DNA of 64,000 nucleotides. It comes from Microbispora corallina. Its GTDB lineage: Bacteria; Actinomycetota; Actinomycetes; Streptosporangiales; Streptosporangiaceae. Of this stretch, positions 61,113 to 64,000 are shown in pieces. The notes under the pieces are model-generated. The model saw only the letters and a list, made by a program, of their open reading frames with translations. It had not been told where the DNA came from and did not search any database. The stretch spans positions 1 to 64,000 of the forward strand of contig NZ_BOOC01000031.1 in NCBI RefSeq assembly GCF_016863035.1, read 5' to 3'. Numbering within the stretch: the stretch's first letter is position 1; every line of letters begins with the position of its first letter. The translations under genes and the position numbers were made by a program.

Positions 61113-61784
61113 ATGCACGCCCTTAAGACCTGTCTCCGTGCCGCACTCGTCACGGGTGTCGTGGCCTGTGCCGGTGTGGGCACCGCGTCGCTGACGGCGC
61201 ACGCCGACGCCGCGCACGCCGTGGACCCCGCGGGCAACGGCGGCACGACCGTCGACCCCCTGGCCCAGGCGGCGGCGAGGCTTCCCAAGGTGGGCCCTGC
61301 CGACGTCATCAAGCTGGCCTCCAGCCAGGTGGGCATCAGCGAGAACGCCTACGGCGGCGGCACCAAGTTCCAGCAGTGGTACATGTCCACTCCCCGCGCC
61401 CGGCAGACGCTGGCCCGGGACGGCGGCAAGCTGTCGGCCTACCTCAACGCCCCGTGGTGCGACATGTTCGTCTCCTGGGTGGGCCAGAAGCTGGGCATCA
61501 CGCCCGTCATGGGCTGGGACTCCTACACGGTCGAGCACGCCCGCTGGTTCTCCCAGCACGGCCGCTGGGGGAACGTTCCCAAGCCCGGTGCCGTGGTGTT
61601 CTTCGCCTGGAACGGCAGCAAGTCGATCGACGACATCGACCACGTCGGCTTCGTCGTCAAGGACAACGGCGACGGAACGATCAAGACCGTCGAGGGCAAC
61701 ACGGGCAACGGCGCCGTCGAGGTCCGCACCAGGCCGACGGACTCCGTCGCGGGATACGGCTACCCCTACTACCCCGCTTCCTGA
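61113..61784 (+). CDS. Secreted CHAP-domain peptidoglycan hydrolase
   Basis: A 223-residue exported protein. A signal peptide (residues 1-32, THADA region) and a short linker precede a CHAP domain: Cys116 in APWCDMFVSWVG, His177 in DDIDHVGFVV and the acid residue in TVEGNTG. It should cleave peptide or amide bonds in peptidoglycan. The c-di-AMP riboswitch in its leader links its expression to turgor or wall stress. A strong hairpin follows the stop. Confidence 0.92.
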   Translation: MHALKTCLRAALVTGVVACAGVGTASLTAHADAAHAVDPAGNGGTTVDPLAQAAARLPKVGPADVIKLASSQVGISENAYGGGTKFQQWYMSTPRARQTLARDGGKLSAYLNAPWCDMFVSWVGQKLGITPVMGWDSYTVEHARWFSQHGRWGNVPKPGAVVFFAWNGSKSIDDIDHVGFVVKDNGDGTIKTVEGNTGNGAVEVRTRPTDSVAGYGYPYYPAS

Positions 61785-61801
61785 CCGGGTGCGCACACAG
61801 G

Positions 61802-61833
61802 GGAAGCGCGCACCGCTCTCGGTGCGCGCTTCC
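61802..61833. terminator. Strong terminator after CHAP gene
   Basis: A perfect 14-bp stem (GGAAGCGCGCACCG and complement) with loop CTCT, followed by TTCG. It can serve both the CHAP gene and the convergent MFS gene. Confidence 0.88.
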
Positions 61834-61851
61834 TTCGCGTCCACCCCGGGT

Positions 61852-63432
61852 TCAGCCGACCCCGGCCGGTTCCGGGGCCGGGTCCTGGATAGGGGCCTGG
61901 GCGGCGGGGGCCGTCCCGTCGTCCCCGGTCCTGCCCCTGAGCACGACCGCGGCGAGGACGGCGGTACCCATGAAGATCAGGGCGCCGACGGCGGCGACCA
62001 CGTGGAGGCCGCTGGTGAACGCGGCCCGGGCCGCGTCGAGCACGTCGGCGCCGAGCGCGGCCGGCAGCTCGCGGGCTGAGGCGACCGCGGCGGCGACGCC
62101 GCCCTTCACCGCCTCGGCCGTCCGAGCCGGCAGGCCCGCCGGCAGCGCGAGGTGGGTGCGGTAGACGAGGGCGCCGAGGCTGCCCATGGCCGCGACGCCG
62201 ACCGCCACCCCGAACTCGCCGCCCGTCTCCGACAGCGACGCGGCCGACCCGGCCCTCTCCGGCGGAGCCGAGCGGAGGAGCAGGCTCATCGTCAGCGACA
62301 TGGGCAGGGCGACGCCGAAGGAGGCGAGCACCAGCCCGATCACCAGCAGCCCCACCCCGGCGACCTGGGTGTGCACCAGCAGCCCCACCGCCGCGATCGC
62401 CAGGCCGAGCGCGATCACGTACGCCGGGGGGAGGCGGCGGGCGAGGACGGGGGCGACCACGGTGGCGGCGACCATCGCGACGTTCTGCGGGGCCAGCCAC
62501 AGGCCCGCGCCCATCGGGGACAGCCCGGCGACGGTCTGCAGGTAGAGCGTCGACATCAGTGAGATACCGGCCATGACGATCCCGCCGATCAGCCCGACGG
62601 CCAGTGCCATGGTGAAGACCGGGTTCCGGAACAGCCGCAGGTCGAGCAGGGGGCTGGTCAGACGACGCTGGCGCCGGACGAACACCACGGCCACGGCCGC
62701 CCCGGCCACGACGGCCAGCACGGGTACGGCGTGCACGCCGTTCCTGGCCAGCTCCTTGAGTCCGTAGACGACCGGCAGGATGGCGCCCAGCGAGAGCGCC
62801 ACGCTGGCCAGGTCGAGCCGCCCGGCCGCCGGGTCGCGGTGCTCGGGCAGCAGGATCGGCCCAGCCACCAGCAGGACCACCATGAACGGCACGCCGAGCA
62901 GGAACGCCGAGCCCCACCAGAAGTGCTCCAGCAGCAGCCCGCCGACGAGCGGGCCGAGGGTCATGCCGCCGAGGAAGCAGCTGAACCAGACGCCCACGGC
63001 CTGCCCCATCTGACGCGGATCGTGGAACATGGTGCGGATCAGGGCCATCGTTGAGGGCATCAGCGTGGCCCCGGCGACCCCGAGCAGCGCCCGGGCCGCG
63101 ATCAGCATCGCCGGGCTCGTGGAGTACGCGGCGAGCACCGAGGCGAGGCCGAACCCGGCCGCGCCGGCGAGCAGCAGCCTGCGGCGGCCGATCCGGTCAC
63201 CGAGGGTGCCCATCGTGACGAGGAATCCCGCCAGCGCGAACGAGTAGACGTCGAGGATCCACAACTGCTCGGTGCCGTCGGCGCCGAGGTCCGCGCTCAG
63301 GTGCGGCAGCGCCAGGTAGAGCACGCTGATGTCGAGCGAGAGCAGGAGCGTGGGCAGGGCCAGCACCGCCAGCCCGATCCACTCGCGGCGGCCGGCGCGC
63401 GGGGCCGGTCCGGAGGCGCTGATCGTTTCCAT
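61852..63432 (-). CDS. MFS drug exporter, EmrB/QacA (DHA2) type
   Basis: A 526-residue, fourteen-helix exporter. LLLSLDISVLYLALPHLSADL is the first helix with the DHA2 Asp motif, GTLGDRIGRRRLLL the loop 2-3 motif and GVAGATLMPSTMALI the antiporter motif C region. It resembles SmvA/QacA-like proton-driven pumps for cationic compounds. It is followed upstream, on the same strand, by an SRPBCC gene 51 bp away. Confidence 0.92.
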   Translation of the reverse strand: METISASGPAPRAGRREWIGLAVLALPTLLLSLDISVLYLALPHLSADLGADGTEQLWILDVYSFALAGFLVTMGTLGDRIGRRRLLLAGAAGFGLASVLAAYSTSPAMLIAARALLGVAGATLMPSTMALIRTMFHDPRQMGQAVGVWFSCFLGGMTLGPLVGGLLLEHFWWGSAFLLGVPFMVVLLVAGPILLPEHRDPAAGRLDLASVALSLGAILPVVYGLKELARNGVHAVPVLAVVAGAAVAVVFVRRQRRLTSPLLDLRLFRNPVFTMALAVGLIGGIVMAGISLMSTLYLQTVAGLSPMGAGLWLAPQNVAMVAATVVAPVLARRLPPAYVIALGLAIAAVGLLVHTQVAGVGLLVIGLVLASFGVALPMSLTMSLLLRSAPPERAGSAASLSETGGEFGVAVGVAAMGSLGALVYRTHLALPAGLPARTAEAVKGGVAAAVASARELPAALGADVLDAARAAFTSGLHVVAAVGALIFMGTAVLAAVVLRGRTGDDGTAPAAQAPIQDPAPEPAGVG

Positions 63433-63483
63433 GGGATGACCCTTTCGATCCGGTCGTACGCGTGACGGTCGTGGAAGCCGCGG

Positions 63484-64000
63484 TCAGGCCGTGGCGGGGG
63501 CGGAGAACGACCGGTCGAGCCAGGAGCGCCAGGCCCGCTCGATCCCCTCGTGATCGGCGTCCTTGGCGAAGTTGTGGTGCTCCACGAGCACGGTGTCCTG
63601 GTAGCCGTGGACGAACGTGTAGAGGCCGTCGTCCACCCGCACGCCCACCGCGGTCGGCAGGTCGGCGAACTCCACCACGCCGTCCTGGGGGCCCAGCCCC
63701 TCGATCCGGAGCCGCACCGGGGCGCCCGCCGTGAGCGGTCCGGTCAGGCCGAGCGCGTCGCGGACCGCCGCCCACGTCCGCTCGCCGTCCGCCTGGGGGC
63801 CCGGCGCGAAGACGTTGTGGACCGAGGTGAGGCCGGGGAAGTGCTCCAGGTAGGCGGCCAGTTTGCGCAGGTAGACGCGGTCACCCTTGGTGAGCGCGTC
63901 GTACTCGGCCGCCCAGTCGCCCCCCAGGGCGCCGCTGTGGACCATGCGCAGGACGGTCGAGCCGCCCTCGCGCTCCTCCAGCAGGTACTCGAACGCCATG
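63484..64000 (-). CDS. SRPBCC (AHSA1-like) domain protein, partial
   Basis: The 3' 171 codons of an SRPBCC-fold gene cut by the window edge. The visible part starts MAFEYLLEEREGGSTVLRMVHSG, which is the middle of AHSA1-type proteins, so the real start is beyond 64000. The second half (RLRIEGLGPQDGVVEFAD, HNFAKDADHEGIERAWRSWLD) is an extra domain. Function is unknown; members bind hydrophobic ligands. Confidence 0.8.
   Translation of the reverse strand, partial: MAFEYLLEEREGGSTVLRMVHSGALGGDWAAEYDALTKGDRVYLRKLAAYLEHFPGLTSVHNVFAPGPQADGERTWAAVRDALGLTGPLTAGAPVRLRIEGLGPQDGVVEFADLPTAVGVRVDDGLYTFVHGYQDTVLVEHHNFAKDADHEGIERAWRSWLDRSFSAPATA

Overview
The window is very GC-rich and gene-dense on both strands. 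It looks like the chromosome of a filamentous actinomycete, most likely a member of the Streptosporangiales. This is an inference from gene content: a mycothiol-dependent DinB-like enzyme, an AfsR/SARP regulator, an ECF42-type sigma factor, a ydaO-type (c-di-AMP) riboswitch before a CHAP hydrolase, and many TetR regulators paired with transporters. I saw no tRNA, rRNA, CRISPR array, intact insertion sequence or phage gene.

Layout. 0-8 kb: a minus-strand aldouronate (glucuronoxylan fragment) operon, permease-permease-binding protein-DUF624-GH67 alpha-glucuronidase, with a divergent LacI regulator whose promoter holds a CGAAA-N-TTTCG palindrome; a truncated GH42 beta-galactosidase relic lies just behind the regulator. 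8-18 kb: a lipid kinase, small stress and ligand-binding proteins, a TetR/SnoaL pair with two matching operators, an anti-sigma-type ATPase, a NodIJ-like exporter, AraC and TetR regulators and an SMR pump. 18.9-21.7 kb: a complete three-part P450 system (ferredoxin, reductase, P450). 22-24.2 kb: a radical SAM protein and an Hsp20 gene with an HspR-like MerR regulator. 24.2-41 kb: accessory enzymes, an ABC exporter, an MFS pump, an esterase, several TetR genes sitting on clear operators, an L,D-transpeptidase and a short P450 coupled to a PEP-mutase-like enzyme.

40-55 kb is the most unusual part. It encodes a secreted triple-repeat protein behind a 10-bp-periodic DNA array, an ECF42 sigma factor, a Tat-exported metallophosphoesterase with a lectin-like propeller and PASTA repeats, a trigger-factor-like chaperone without the PPIase domain coupled to it by an ATGA overlap, an AfsR-type SARP, a TPR regulator, and a secreted beta-helix/PASTA protein. 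The promoters of the two PASTA exoproteins share one architecture (repeated GTTCCAC heptamers, then inverted GTGGAAC heptamers), and the TPR gene has related heptamers at exact 11-bp period. The inference is a small SARP-controlled cell-surface regulon with its own chaperone.

55-64 kb: RecD2-type helicase, an unknown protein sharing its 5' end with recD2, a serine hydrolase, an SDR, the riboswitch-controlled CHAP protein, an EmrB/QacA-type MFS pump and an SRPBCC gene cut by the window edge. Many linkers in this window carry in-frame tandem repeats.
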